A stretch of DNA of 64,000 nucleotides from Takakia lepidozioides. Taxonomy: Eukaryota; Streptophyta; Takakiopsida; Takakiales; Takakiaceae. The position numbers and the translations under genes are program-made. The stretch covers positions 45,074,001-45,138,000 of the forward strand of contig CM060731.1 in the NCBI GenBank assembly GCA_030704615.1, in the 5' to 3' direction. Positions 24,717 to 35,899 of this stretch are shown one piece after another (the stretch's first letter is position 1; each line of letters starts with the position of its first letter). The notes below the pieces were generated by a model that was given only the letters and a program-made list of their open reading frames with translations, did not search any database and had not been told where the DNA came from.

Positions 24717-26153
24717 GGTCGTAGGTTTTGTGGAAAAAATAATGATTAGACTTAGATGGCTTAGATGACATTGGACACTTGGGCCAACGACATAGGCTAC
24801 CCTAGATACGGGAGATATATCAATAATGATTGGATATTACTACTCAATAAATTCATGAAAAAAAAAAAATGGGGCCTTGACCTGAGATGTCCTTGGATAC
24901 ATAGGAGATTGCACACTGGGCTTAGATGGGCCTCGACATAGGAGACGTACATGGGAGACGCACTTAGATACATAGGGCTTAAATGACAGTGGACACTTGG
25001 GCCTCTATATGGGAGATACACTTGGATACATAGAAGATTGCACTTGGGCTTAGATGGGCCTCGACATAGGAGACGCACAGGGATACATAGGAAATTGCAC
25101 TTGGTCTTAGATTTCAATTTTTCAATCATGGGCCAACGGCATAGGCTACACTAGAGGTCGCACTTGGTCCTCGACATAGGAGACGCACTAGGATACATAG
25201 AAGATCTTACACTTGGGCTTAGATGACATTGGATACTTGGGCCAACGGCACAGGCTACCCTAGAGGTTGCATTTGGGCCTCGACATAGGAGACGCACTTG
25301 GATACATAGGAAATTGTACTTGATTTTAGACTTCAATTCTACACACATGGCCAACGGCATAGGCTACACTAGAGTTTGCACTTGGGCCTCTACATGGGAG
25401 ACGCACTTGGATACATAGAAGATTGCACTTGGGCTTAGATTTCAATTTTTCACACATGGGCCAATGGCACAGGCTACCCTAGATCTCCCAAAGAGTGGGG
25501 TCTTTGGATACATAGGGGATTGCCCTTGGAGATAGATGACATTGGACACTTGGACCAACAGCACATGCTACACTAGAGGTCGCACTTGGGCCTCGACATA
25601 GGAGACGCACTGGGATACATAGGGGATTGCACTTGAATTTAGATGACATTGAACACTTGGGCCAATAGCACAGGCTACCCTAGAGACGGATACATAGAAG
25701 ATTGCACTTAGGCTTAAATTAATGGCCTCGACATAAAAGACGCACTTACCTACATAGGAAATTGCACTTGGTCTTAGATTTCACACATAAGCCAAAGGCG
25801 TAGGCTACACTTGAGGTCACACTTGTGCCTCAACACAAGAGACTCACTTACGTATGAAATTATACTTGGTCTTAGATTTCAATTCGTCACACACATGGGC
25901 CAAATACACATGCTACCCTAGACGTCGTACTTGGGCCTCGACATAGAAGACGTAGTGGGATACATAGAAGATCTTACACTTGGGCTTAGATGACAGTGGA
26001 CCCTTGGGCGTAGATGACACAAGACACTTGGGCCAACGGCACAAGCCACCCTAGAAAAGCCCTCGACGAGGAGGGGTGCATGGGCTTGGTCTCATGAGTT
26101 TTGGACCTGTGGTGTAGGAGATATGCAATTTCAAGTACTAATTTGGGTCGTTG

Positions 26154-26337
26154 CACTACGGGAAACGGGGGGGGTTTGCGACGCCACAGCCACGCCGCGG
26201 CGTCGGGGAGGGGGGGAAACCCAAATTTGCGATGACCGAGCGTCGCAAGCCCGTCGCAAAAAAAACGTCGCAAATTTGCGACCAATGGGGGTCGCAAATA
26301 GGCGAAACCGCGATTTGCGACATCCGGGCGTCAGAGG

Positions 26338-26376
<39 letters not shown>

Positions 26377-26470
26377 ACTCTGCAATGCAGAATTAGCACC
26401 GTCCGGGGGTCGAAAGTGCGACGCCCGGACGTCACAATTTAAGGGGTAAATTTGAATTTAGACGGGAAAA
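26154..26470 (+). mobile_element. CACTA-like transposon end with subterminal repeats
   Basis: The segment begins CACTACGGGAAACGG, the usual form of a CACTA terminus, and continues with many direct and inverted TTTGCGAC/GTCGCAAA units, which behave like CACTA subterminal repeats. It interrupts an array module exactly at GGGTCGTTG. A matching right terminus with a 3-bp target duplication was not found, so the element is truncated or rearranged. Confidence 0.45.
26338..26373 (+). repeat. A36 homopolymer
   Basis: Thirty-six consecutive A residues inside the CACTA-like end; its length may be unreliable in the assembly. Confidence 0.9.
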
Positions 26471-28108
26471 TTTGAATTTCAAAAACTTGTTGACCATTGA
26501 CTCTGGTTCTGTCTAATGGCGATATGTTCATTGTTCTACATATATCATGCAATGCATACTTGAACCTAAGTCCTCCACGTTACAACATTTCTAAGACACT
26601 ACAAACTAACCAACACACATACGCTACATTTATGTATCACAAAAGCAATCTAAATATATATATATACATACTAGGGCTTCGTGTTGCTCCGCACTACTAG
26701 CGACGAATTCTGAGAACTATGTTCAATTTTTCACAAAAAAAATGTGGATCATCCCCACAGTGTTACATGCAGAGATCCCGTGTTTTGTTTTTTTCTGGAA
26801 GAAAAATGGCGGATCTCCATTTCAACATTCAATTTTCACAAGCCACATCAATCAATAACAACATACCCAAATACCCTTACATTCACTGTATGAACTTTCA
26901 AGCATCCACCATGGGATTGGATCTTGGTGGGTTAAGGCTAATATTCATGCAAGTTCATCAAGGGCTCCATCCAAAGCCACACCACGAGAAACAAACAAAC
27001 ATGTCCAAATTTAAGATGTTGAACAAACTGCTAGTGTGTAGAATGCATGCTAGCTTACAAAAGTGGGAGAGGTAAATTGGGTTAATCGTGTCTTTGCACA
27101 GTGCCGAAATCGGGTGACTCCCATCCAAGGGGCAAGGAAACTTGCGCCTTCTTTGGGAGTTCACGTGCTAGTGCGCACCTGGCGCGTGCGCGTACTATAA
27201 CTGCGCTACCAAGGGGGTTGCCTTGTAGTGCGGGCTAACGCGGAAGCTACGTGCTTCCGTTCACGTACTATAATCGTGTAGCCTCGGGACGAAGTCGTAG
27301 TGCGGCTTCGGCGTGTTCCCGTACCTCAGGCCAGCATTCCAAGGCGGACCTAATTGTAGTGATTGGGGCGCGCGGTTGGTTCAAGGTTATCTTTCTAGCC
27401 AAAGAGGGTTCGAGGTGAACCCTTGCTCAAGGCGATGCCCAAAGCGGCATCATGAGCGGTCGCAAGCAATGTTGTTGCAGTAAGGCGATTCAATCCTCGG
27501 GGAGGATCGTTCCTTGGCCTTGAAGTAGGCCAAGAAGAGTGCACTGGGAGGAGCTTGAGAGGCTCCACCCTTGGCCGGGACTTGGAGGAAGTCGGCCGAA
27601 CTAGCTAGTGGAGAGTAGAGTCAAGTGTGGGGTTTGGTTTATTGCCATGGGACGCCATGGTACGGAAACAAACTCCTTGATGTGGGACGCCATAACTTGG
27701 ATGTTCGTTTCTACAAAATGGACAAGTCGATGAGGACATCGACTCCCTGTTGGTAGGGGTGTGTGTCGCGGCCCTTTGCCTTGAAGGCAGGGGGTCGGGA
27801 CACAAGAGGGGCTGCCCCTATGGTGGGGGCAGCGGCAGCGATAGGTATGGGGGGCTGAAGCACCCTTGAGTGCCCAAGGCACTCAGGGAAGCGGAGGCGC
27901 TCACTAGGTGGAGCCCCGCACACCGGGTTGCGGTGGGGATGGCTCCACAAGGGGTGGTGGTAGCTTAGCGGGACTTAGTGGGGGTGGCATAGGACTCACC
28001 ATGGGGGCGGAGACCTCGTGGTGGGAGTCGTGGGGAGTCTTGGGACTCATCTCAGGCGTGCGTATCAAAGCGAGTAACTATGACTTGAGGGGGAGCTTAC
28101 CGAAGTGA
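26471..28108. other. Unassigned insert within the satellite array
   Basis: The left half (to ~27,080) is AT-rich with no gene. At 27,165-27,361 there is a GC-rich block with a CGGAAGC/GCTTCCG hairpin and several GTAGTG(CGG) words, ending in TTGTAGTG. From 27,400 to 28,108 the sequence is GC-rich, with short open frames on both strands that I do not recognise; a decayed gag-like protein is one possibility. Array monomers resume at about 28,108. Confidence 0.35.
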
Positions 28109-28423
28109 GGTGCGCGACACACTTGCATACATAGAAGATTACACTTGGGCTTAGATGACACTTGACACTTGGGCCAACGGCACATGCTACCCTAGTCAAT
28201 ATATGAAGGAAGCCAGTTTGTTTGTTTGTTTTGTTTTGTTTTGTTTTGTAGTGGTGTGATGTCCCAAACCGGGAGGCCCCGGCCCTGGTGCTTGGTACCG
28301 TTGGAAAGCCCTCGACGAGGAGGGGTGCACCGGCTTGGTCTCATGATTTTTGGACCTGCAGTGTGGGAGATATGACATCCCAAGTACTTTTGGTGGCCGG
28401 AAATTCACAAAAAATAGCAAAAC

Positions 28424-28503
28424 TGGCAAAGTGGGCATTCCTGGGACAATGGTTGGAGCCTCGACGGGAGAGATATCAAGGGAAAGGTCTCCGGTTCAAA
28501 TCG
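28424..28503 (+). promoter_or_regulatory. Pol III-like A and B boxes in array module, copy 3
   Basis: TGGCAAAGTGG (28,424-28,434) fits the A-box consensus at every fixed position; GGTTCAAATCG (28,493-28,503) is B-box-like. Same order and spacing as in the other copies. Confidence 0.4.
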
Positions 28504-30379
28504 GGTCATAGGCTTTGTGGAAAAAAACTTACTTAGATGACATTGAACACTTGGGCCAGTGGCAAAGGCTACCTAGAGGTTGCATTTGGGCCTCGACATA
28601 GGAGACGCACTTTGATACATAGGGGATTGCACTCGGACTTAGATGACACTGGACACTTGGGCCAACGGCACAGGCTACCCTAGAGACGGGAGATATATCA
28701 ATAATGATAGGATATATTACTACTCAATAAATTCATGGAAAAAAATTAATCGGGCCTTGACATGGGAGACGTACTTGGATACATAGGAGATTGCACACTA
28801 GGCTTAGATGGGCCTTGACATGGGAGACACACATAGGAGATGTCTTTGGATACATAGGAGACACACTTGGGCTTAGATGACACCGGACACTTGGGTCAAT
28901 GGCAGAGGCTACCCTGGAGGTCACACTTGGTCCTAGACATAGGAGACGCACTTGAATGCATAGGAGATTGCACTTGGGCTTAGATGATCCTGGACACTTG
29001 GCCCAATGGCACAGGCTACCCTAGTCAATATATGAAGCGAGACTTTTGTTTTGTTTTGTTTGTTTGTAGCATCGTTGAGATCTCCGAAACCGCGGGGCCC
29101 CAGCCCCGGTGCTTGGTGTCGTTGGAAAGCCCTCGATGAGGAGGGGTGCACCGGCTTGGTCTCATGATTTTTGGACCCGCGTGTGGGAGCTATGGAATTT
29201 TGAGTACTCTTGGTCGCGGGAAATCGGGAAAAATAGCAAATTGGACTTTCTTGGAGCAGTGATTGGCCCTTCACGTGGAAGATTTGGAATTTCAAGTACT
29301 TTTGGTTGCTGGAAATTCACAAAAAATAGCAAAGTGGATATATCAATATATTAAGCCTCGACATGGGAGATTGCAAAAATAGCAAAGTGGGCTTTGTTGG
29401 ACCAATGATGTGGAGATCTCCCAAACTGCAGGGTCACTGGATGCACAGGGGATTGCACTTGGACTTGGATGACATTGGACACTGGAAGTCGCACTTGGGT
29501 CCCTACATGGGAGAAGCACTTGGATACATAGGAGATTGCACTTGGGCTTAGATTTCAATTCTTCACACATGGGCCAATGGCATAGGCTACCCTAGAGGTC
29601 GCACTTGGGCCTCGACTTAAGAGATGTACCTGGATACATAAAGGGGATTTATGCACTTGGACTTAGATGACACTGGACACTTGGGCCAACGGCACATGCT
29701 ACCCTAGCAAAAATTTGGACCTGCCGGCCAAGGATGGGAGAAATTTGGTCACTGAAAATTCAACTAAATTACAAAATTAAGTGTTGGAATGACACTAGAG
29801 GTCGCACTTGGGCCTCTACATGGGAGAATCACTTGGGTACATAGGAGATTGCACTTGGGCTTAAATGGGCCTTAACATAGGAGACACACTTGGATATGTA
29901 GGAAATTGCACCTGGTTTTACATTTCAATTCTTCACACATGGGCCTCGACATTAGATGCACTTGGATACATAGGGGATTGCACTTGGACTTAGATGATAC
30001 TGGACACTTGGGCCAACGGCACAGGCTACCCTAGAGGTCGCACTTGGGCCTCGACATAGGAGACGCACTTGGATACATAGGAGATTGCACTTGGGCTTAG
30101 ATGACACTTGATACTTGGGCCAACGGCATAGGCTATCCTAGTCAATATATGAAGGAAGCCTGTTTGTTTGTTTGTTTGTTTGTTTGTTTGTTTGTTTGTT
30201 TTGTTTTGTTTTGTAGCGTTGAGATGTCCCAAACCGCGGGGCCCCAGCGCTGGTGCTTGGTCCCGTTGGAAAGCCATCGAGGAGGAGGGGTGCACCGATT
30301 TGGTCTCATGATTTTTGGACCTGCGGTGTGGGAGATGTCGAATTTCAAGTACTTTGGGTCGTTGGAAATTCGTGAAAAA

Positions 30380-30458
30380 TAGCAAAGTGGGCATTCCTGG
30401 ACAATGGTTGGAGCCTCGGCAGGAGAGATATCAAGGAAAAGGTCTCCGGTTCAAATCT
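30380..30458 (+). promoter_or_regulatory. Pol III-like A and B boxes in array module, copy 5
   Basis: TAGCAAAGTGG at 30,380-30,390 and GGTTCAAATCT at 30,448-30,458, as in copy 1. The copy at 29,020-29,340 has lost the B box. Confidence 0.4.
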
Positions 30459-30985
30459 GGTCGTAGGCCCTGTAGGAAAATAATGATTATACTTAGATGA
30501 CTTAGATGACATTGGAGTACACTCGGGCCAACGACACAGGCTACCCTAGAGGTCGCATTTGGGCCTCGATATAAGAGACGCACTTGGATACATAGGAGAT
30601 TGCGCTTGGACTAGATTTTAATTCTTCACACATGGGCCAGTGACATAGGCTACACTAGAGGTCGCATTTGGGCCTCAACATAGGAGACACATTGGATACG
30701 TAGGAATTTGCACTTGGTCTTAGATTTCCAATTCTTCACACATGGGCCAAAGGTACAGGCTATCTTAGAGGTTGCACTTGGGCCTCGACATAGGAGACGC
30801 ACTGGGATACATAGAAGATCTTACGCTTGGACTTAGATGACACTTGACACTTGGGCCCACGACACATGCTACCCTAGAGGTCGCATTTGGGCCTCGACAT
30901 AGGAGACACACTTGGATACAGGGATGATTGCACTTGGACTTAGATGACATTGGACACTTGGGCAAACGGCACAGGCTATCCTAGT

Positions 30986-31780
30986 TGGTTATGAACTAGG
31001 ATGTAATCTTATATTAACTTAGTTAAAGCTTAATTATTGAGTTATCTCAAGTTAACTTGAGCATATGTGGTAGTCTTTATGCCACACTTAACATTTATTA
31101 AGGGCAAATCAATGAAGAGGGGAGTAAACATTTGCTAACAAATAGTACTTAACATTTGCCAATTTGCAGTGTGCACAAGTAGGGGACTAAAATTTTCTTC
31201 ACATATATGGTAGTTTAACGTTTCTAGAGGAAACATTGACCCAAGGTAGACTCGACATCAATACACGAATTTACATCGACCATGATTTCCATGCCCACCA
31301 TACACGCCATGACGCCACATGGCTGACTCCCACCCATGTCGACCACATGCATACATGCACATGAAATTTAATATGAGATGTGAATAGATTGATTTTTAAT
31401 GTGATGAACACAACCACATGCGAAATTTCTTATTGGTATCATGTCTAGTCGCTCTACTCCCTCCACTCCCGTGTTGCCCTCATAGCGTCAAAATGGCCAC
31501 CATGATGCTCCATGATGTCTTTCATCCGTGGAATCGCATCATTTGGCCTGTTGTTCAATAGAGAGAATGTGCATTAAACAAAGATTGTAAGAACACGCCT
31601 GCAAATTCATATGTGTATGTTGTAATCACAAGAGCAACAATCACATGAGCAATAAGATTATTTAGGGTTTATATCCTCACAAACTCCATGTATTTTTGTT
31701 TCTGAGGGCTTCTGGACTTGTAAATGGTGTGTAATGACCACCATCCATTTCCTTTGCACTTTCCAGAGCTAATTAGCTGG
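30986..31780. other. Unassigned AT-rich spacer
   Basis: No gene or repeat recognised. Confidence 0.4.
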
Positions 31781-31782
31781 TC

Positions 31783-32189
31783 ACCATGGTGAAGCGGAGC
31801 ACACTGGTTGAGAACATGCGCCAGTACCATGAGGAATATGACACCAACGAGTGGGCCAACCTCATTTGCGAGGCCCACTCCAAGGCACACATTCAAGAAC
31901 CTTGTGATCACCACATGAAACCATTTGAATGAAGCTAAATGTGCACAAGATTAATGGTTGATCTGAAGTTGACACGAGACTGAAAATGTACCATGTTTTT
32001 AAAGCTGACCAACGAAGCGTCATGGAACAAGTTCTCATTGACAAAGGTTTCATGCCTAAGCAAAAATATGGCATTCCCACGACCAAACGGCCAATGCCAA
32101 ATAAGGAGGGCCCTAAGGAGGTACTGCATGATTTGGAAACGACACTTGCTAATGCAGGCGATTGCAGGTGGTCGTCAAGAACAAAGTGA
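31783..32189 (+). pseudogene. Unrecognised coding relic
   Basis: Plus-strand translation gives MVKRSTLVENMRQYHEEYD followed by EWANLICEAHSKAH, then after a frame break MYHVFKADQRSVMEQVL and a segment with KQKYGIPTTKRPMPNKEGP. Composition is protein-like, but no family is recognised. It ends just before the inverted-repeat element at 32,207. Confidence 0.3.
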
Positions 32190-32206
32190 AGAAGCAACGA
32201 CGCAAT

Positions 32207-33590
32207 CGCGTGAGCCTCGCGCGTGAGCGTGTGAGCGTACGCTCATACACTGGTGACGTGGCGTGAGCGTGATGCCAGCAGGTTGCCATGGTGTCGAATG
32301 CTGAAGTGACACCACATCAGCATCCGCCACGTCAACAGAAACATACGGCGCCTATATCGGAGGGTCCTATGACCGTGGGATGAACTTAGGCAACATGAAA
32401 CCAAAATACCATCAAGAATACTATCAAAATGCCCGAAATGGGAAATAAGTCTAAAACTGTGGCATCCATTCCACAACATTCTGCAATTACAATTGTAAGT
32501 TTTACAATAACAATTACAAGGAGGACAAAATAACCTCATAAGGCTCCATAGAGACTGACCTAGGAAGACCCTGCTTCCTCCCCAAATAACGAAGAGAAGA
32601 GGGATCATGGTATCAAAAAGAAGCCTACAGTACATAGCGACACAGCAGAGATACACGGTAGACCGAGATGTCGGAAGACCAAATAATAGGAAAATAGCAT
32701 CCAACCAGAAGGCACATCTGCAAACACCTTGTTCCATTCTGCGCTAATCACACTTTCATGCTATATGCTTTGCAAGCGGAAAGCCTCACGGGATAGAGAC
32801 AAAAGGTCTGAGTGGACCGAGCTTACAAGTTTAACAGAAGATAGTTTCCCCTCAAAGCCAGGAGCCCATCTTGACGTCCAAAGGTGCCAAATTTCCGTAT
32901 TGTTCCAAAAACAAAAAACAGAGCAGAAGTGATGATCGGTGCCGATCATCACTTCTGCTCTGTTTATGACATTTGCGTAGTTGTTATAATCGTCGACGAT
33001 CATCACCTCTGCTTGATACTTGATTTCCAAACATGCAAGGGCTTAGTACGTAGATCATATCTAAATCAGTCTATTCCATCTGGGCGATTTTTATGTAAGA
33101 AAGCCTCAATTCCACTCCGGCTAACTTTGACGGTTGGGGATCTGCACTGCGAACTGCTACTACACCTTGTTATCGACTGATACAAAAGCTTGTTGAAACT
33201 AGCACGCTCATTCTCCCTTTCATGGGAGGGATAAAGGTCTCACTTCGGCAATCGCACACTTATCAAATTGCAGTTTATGACCCGAGGGGCGGCGGTGGAA
33301 TACATGTTAAAGATGTAGTCTGCAATGACTGGAAAGGGTAAATCATTCCACGGAAATAGGCACCTACCTCACGCCTCTGAGTTCAGGATCTAGCATTCCT
33401 CCCTTCCGCCTGTTATGTCCGCGGTTATAGGTCCGTGCCTATGGAAATGACGTGGCATGACGTGACGTGGCGTCAACCACGCTAGCGAGGACTGCTGACG
33501 TGGCGTGACACCCGTGAACCAACGTGACGAGAACTGTTGACGTGGCATGAGCCTGATTGTGCTCACACGCTCACACGGCCAGCTCACGCG
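32207..33590. mobile_element. Non-autonomous terminal-inverted-repeat element
   Basis: A 30-bp arm at 32,207-32,236 (CGCGTGAGC...GTGAGCGTGTGAGC) is the inverted repeat of 33,561-33,590, with 25 of 30 positions matching. Subterminal sequence on both sides carries several copies of TGACGTGGC in both orientations. A 10-bp direct repeat, TGAAGAAGCA, lies outside the arms (32,187-32,196 and 33,604-33,613) and could be a MULE-type target duplication, although 10-13 bp separate it from each arm. No transposase is inside. Confidence 0.55.
32916..32965. repeat. Perfect 24-bp inverted repeat with 2-nt loop
   Basis: Arms 32,916-32,939 and 32,942-32,965 are exact reverse complements around a central TG. 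A degenerate third copy (GACGATCATCACCTCTGCT) follows at about 32,995-33,013. Confidence 0.9.
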
Positions 33591-33613
33591 GAGGCATCCC
33601 CCATGAAGAAGCA

Positions 33614-34217
33614 CGCCTCGTAGGATCCTGCACCTTCCAGCCTTCCTACAATTCACAATCATACAACTCATAGGCGGGTATTGAAGCTACATCAGGAGAT
33701 TTCAGTTGGGAGCATAACTGATTCAGACAATGTATCCCAACATGACATTAGCGTGGTTGATAAGTCACCGCTCCCCATCGTGGCTGGTCGTCTTTCTCTA
33801 ATCCTCCAAATCCTCAGAACAAAGCAGAATCGCTCTTCAAAGAACAAGCAACGTATTTGAAGTGCTCTCTCTCTATCCCTCCAAGGTCAGAGGTTTGTGC
33901 CACCTTGTGGATTTTGGTTCTTGAAGGATTTCAACTTTTTTCGGGATGGTTTTCTTGCGTTGGACAACCCCACATTCAAAGAACGCTTTCATCACGTTCC
34001 TGGCAAGTGCCGACAACCCATTTAGGGTGGTCGTTGCATCAACATATGGTAGCTAGTATATTGAGTATAAGATACTTAACCGATTCTAGCTTTCCCTCAT
34101 CCTCCTCCTTTCCTATTCACTTCCTTGTCGTTTATATTTGCTATTGATTTATGTTTATTTTTCGTGTATTCATGTATCTGTAAGTGCTCTTGATGTAGAG
34201 GAAGAAAAGACAAGACC
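33614..34217. other. Unassigned spacer
   Basis: Only short frames without recognised domains. Confidence 0.35.
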
Positions 34218-35540
34218 ATGGACGCATTGGCTAGCAAACAAATGAATACCTATGTTGTGCATAAGGAGATTAATTCAAATATGCTCAAGTACCTTTCTTA
34301 TCGAGTTCACATGGATGTCTATACCAAGAAGTTTCTTGCAGCATATGAATAATTAAATGGATTAAGGAAGTTTTTTATTACATCAAAACTAGAGGAATGG
34401 GATCAGAGGAAGTTCCGTGAGAACGAAAAAAAACAATGGGGTTGCAGGTCTCATATGTGGGTCATACGGACCATGGAGCACTTCGAAAATTTGAATACTC
34501 CCTTTAGAATCATTCAGAGGAAGAATGTGAACATTCATGAACTTCCTTGCGGTAGCTAGGCGAGGAGCAAAGACGGACGACCCAACCACATCCCCTATGA
34601 TCCTCATATTCATCCAAATCTGCATGTGGACGACCCAAGTGGACGTTGAGTTGCTTATTTCCACCATTTTTTACCGTAATTTGCCAAACATGCTTGAAGT
34701 ATTGTCTTGCACTGAAGCTGGGCGCAGGTGTGTCCGAACATCTATCAATACTGTGCTCAATTTAGGGTGTGTCATGTTCGGCAATATGCCAGACCCCATT
34801 CATGCCAAGTTTGAGGTGGACGAAGTCGTCGTTGTTCTCATTGGAAACAGTCAAGCCAACGCAAGCGTGCCGTGCAAAAAATACATGACAATGTTTATGT
34901 GATTAAAGGACAAACAGTCGGGGACATGATAATTTCATATCCCGATCATTTTTATAGGTTGTGGTTTGGTACCACAAATCGCGATGCTAGAAGAGCAGCC
35001 TTCGATCAATTTAACAAATTCCTGAAGCAGCGGGAGGATTTGTGGCTTGGTTGGATGCGCATTTCACCAGGTATGTCATTCATCATTTTCATTTTCTTTT
35101 GCACTTTCTCATATGCTTCATGTAATTGCAATTGTCATTCTGACATGTGAATTGCCGTGCATGTGATCAATACACATTTATGAATGTTGCCATACATGAG
35201 AAGCTGCAACCCTCGCCTGTGGTACCTTGCGGACGTTGCACAGAGTAATATGTGCGAAGCAAAGAATCAGATATATGGTAGTGTACAACTTGCAGATGTG
35301 AATGCGCAAGACAATATGTGGCACATAGTTTAGCACACTGTCCAAGCTGATCCACCTGTTGCACAAGATTCCCATGTTTGTCATGATGCACAAGTTACTT
35401 TGGTCGTTGAAAAGCAACAAGTCACATGTGAGCAATTTGCCCCCTCTGCAGTCACTATGTTTGAAGACCTCTAGGCCACAAATGGAAATTCTGCACAATT
35501 GCATGTGGTTGGAGAAAGAAATGACACTAACAATTGATGT
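34218..35540 (+). pseudogene. Decayed coding region of unknown family
   Basis: A plus-strand frame from the ATG at 34,218 reads MDALASKQMNTYVVHKEIN and YLSYRVHMDVYTKKFLAAYE before a stop, continues through KLEEWDQRKFRENEKKQWG, and further blocks follow: DHFYRLWFGTTNRDARRAAF with FLKQREDLWLGWMRIS (34,940-35,070) and QVTLVVEKQQVTCEQF (~35,390-35,440). Stops and shifts break it throughout. It adjoins the oppositely oriented MULE relic and may be a second gene of a large transposon. Confidence 0.35.
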
Positions 35541-35858
35541 AGCTGGCCCTGATGCATTCACAGCGGCCATACATATTCCTGGAAGACCCTTCCACAACAT
35601 CCCTGGACCGCAACAAGCATGTTGGATACGACATTCATTTCCCTCACACATGGACTTACTATGGCCTATGACACAAACGGAGATTGTGTTGCAGGAATCG
35701 CAGGTTATTCCATGTGATCCTCCAACTTTCGCCTATATTGTGGCGCTTGTGCAAACACATTTCCCCATGACTCCTATCCCTTTCAGCTCCACAATGGCCA
35801 TTGAAGATTGCATGTCTGGCATGGAAAGTCCTCTTATAGCTGTATGATCATATTGGCG

Positions 35859-35874
35859 CCCCCCCCCCCCCCCC
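35859..35874 (+). repeat. C16 homopolymer
   Basis: Sixteen C residues in a row, length approximate in any assembly. Confidence 0.85.
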
Positions 35875-35899
35875 ACCCCTTCAGTTGGGATAGGCCACA

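Larger units (their letters stand above)
24423..30985. repeat. Satellite-like array of ~107-bp monomers with a longer interleaved module
   Basis: A monomer of about 107 bp recurs dozens of times with many small differences. Its hallmarks are GATTGCACTTGGGCTTAGAT, GACACTTGGGCCAACGGCAC, GGCTACCCTAGAGGTCGCAC and GGAGACGCACTTGGATACAT. A second module of about 320 bp is set between monomers at about 24,423-24,750, 28,190-28,515, 29,020-29,340 and 30,137-30,490, with a partial copy at 26,055-26,153. Module junctions are the same in three copies (CCCTAG then TCAATATATGAAG on the left), so module and monomers were amplified together as a composite unit. No protein is encoded. The array is interrupted between 26,154 and about 28,108 by unrelated DNA. 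Confidence 0.85.

Noticed and set aside
26123-26449. Lys-rich frames across the A36 run
   Set aside because: They are produced by the homopolymer and the GTCGCAAA repeats, not by a gene.
26154-27361. Complete CACTA element ending at TTGTAGTG (27,361)
   Set aside because: Only the first six bases match as an inverted repeat and the flanking triplets differ (TTG versus ATT).
30142-30348. Thr/Lys/Asn-repeat frames
   Set aside because: They are translations of the (TTTG)n tracts in the array module.
24423-30985. CRISPR-like array
   Set aside because: Units are about 107 bp, degenerate and without distinct spacers, in a plant nuclear context; it is a satellite.
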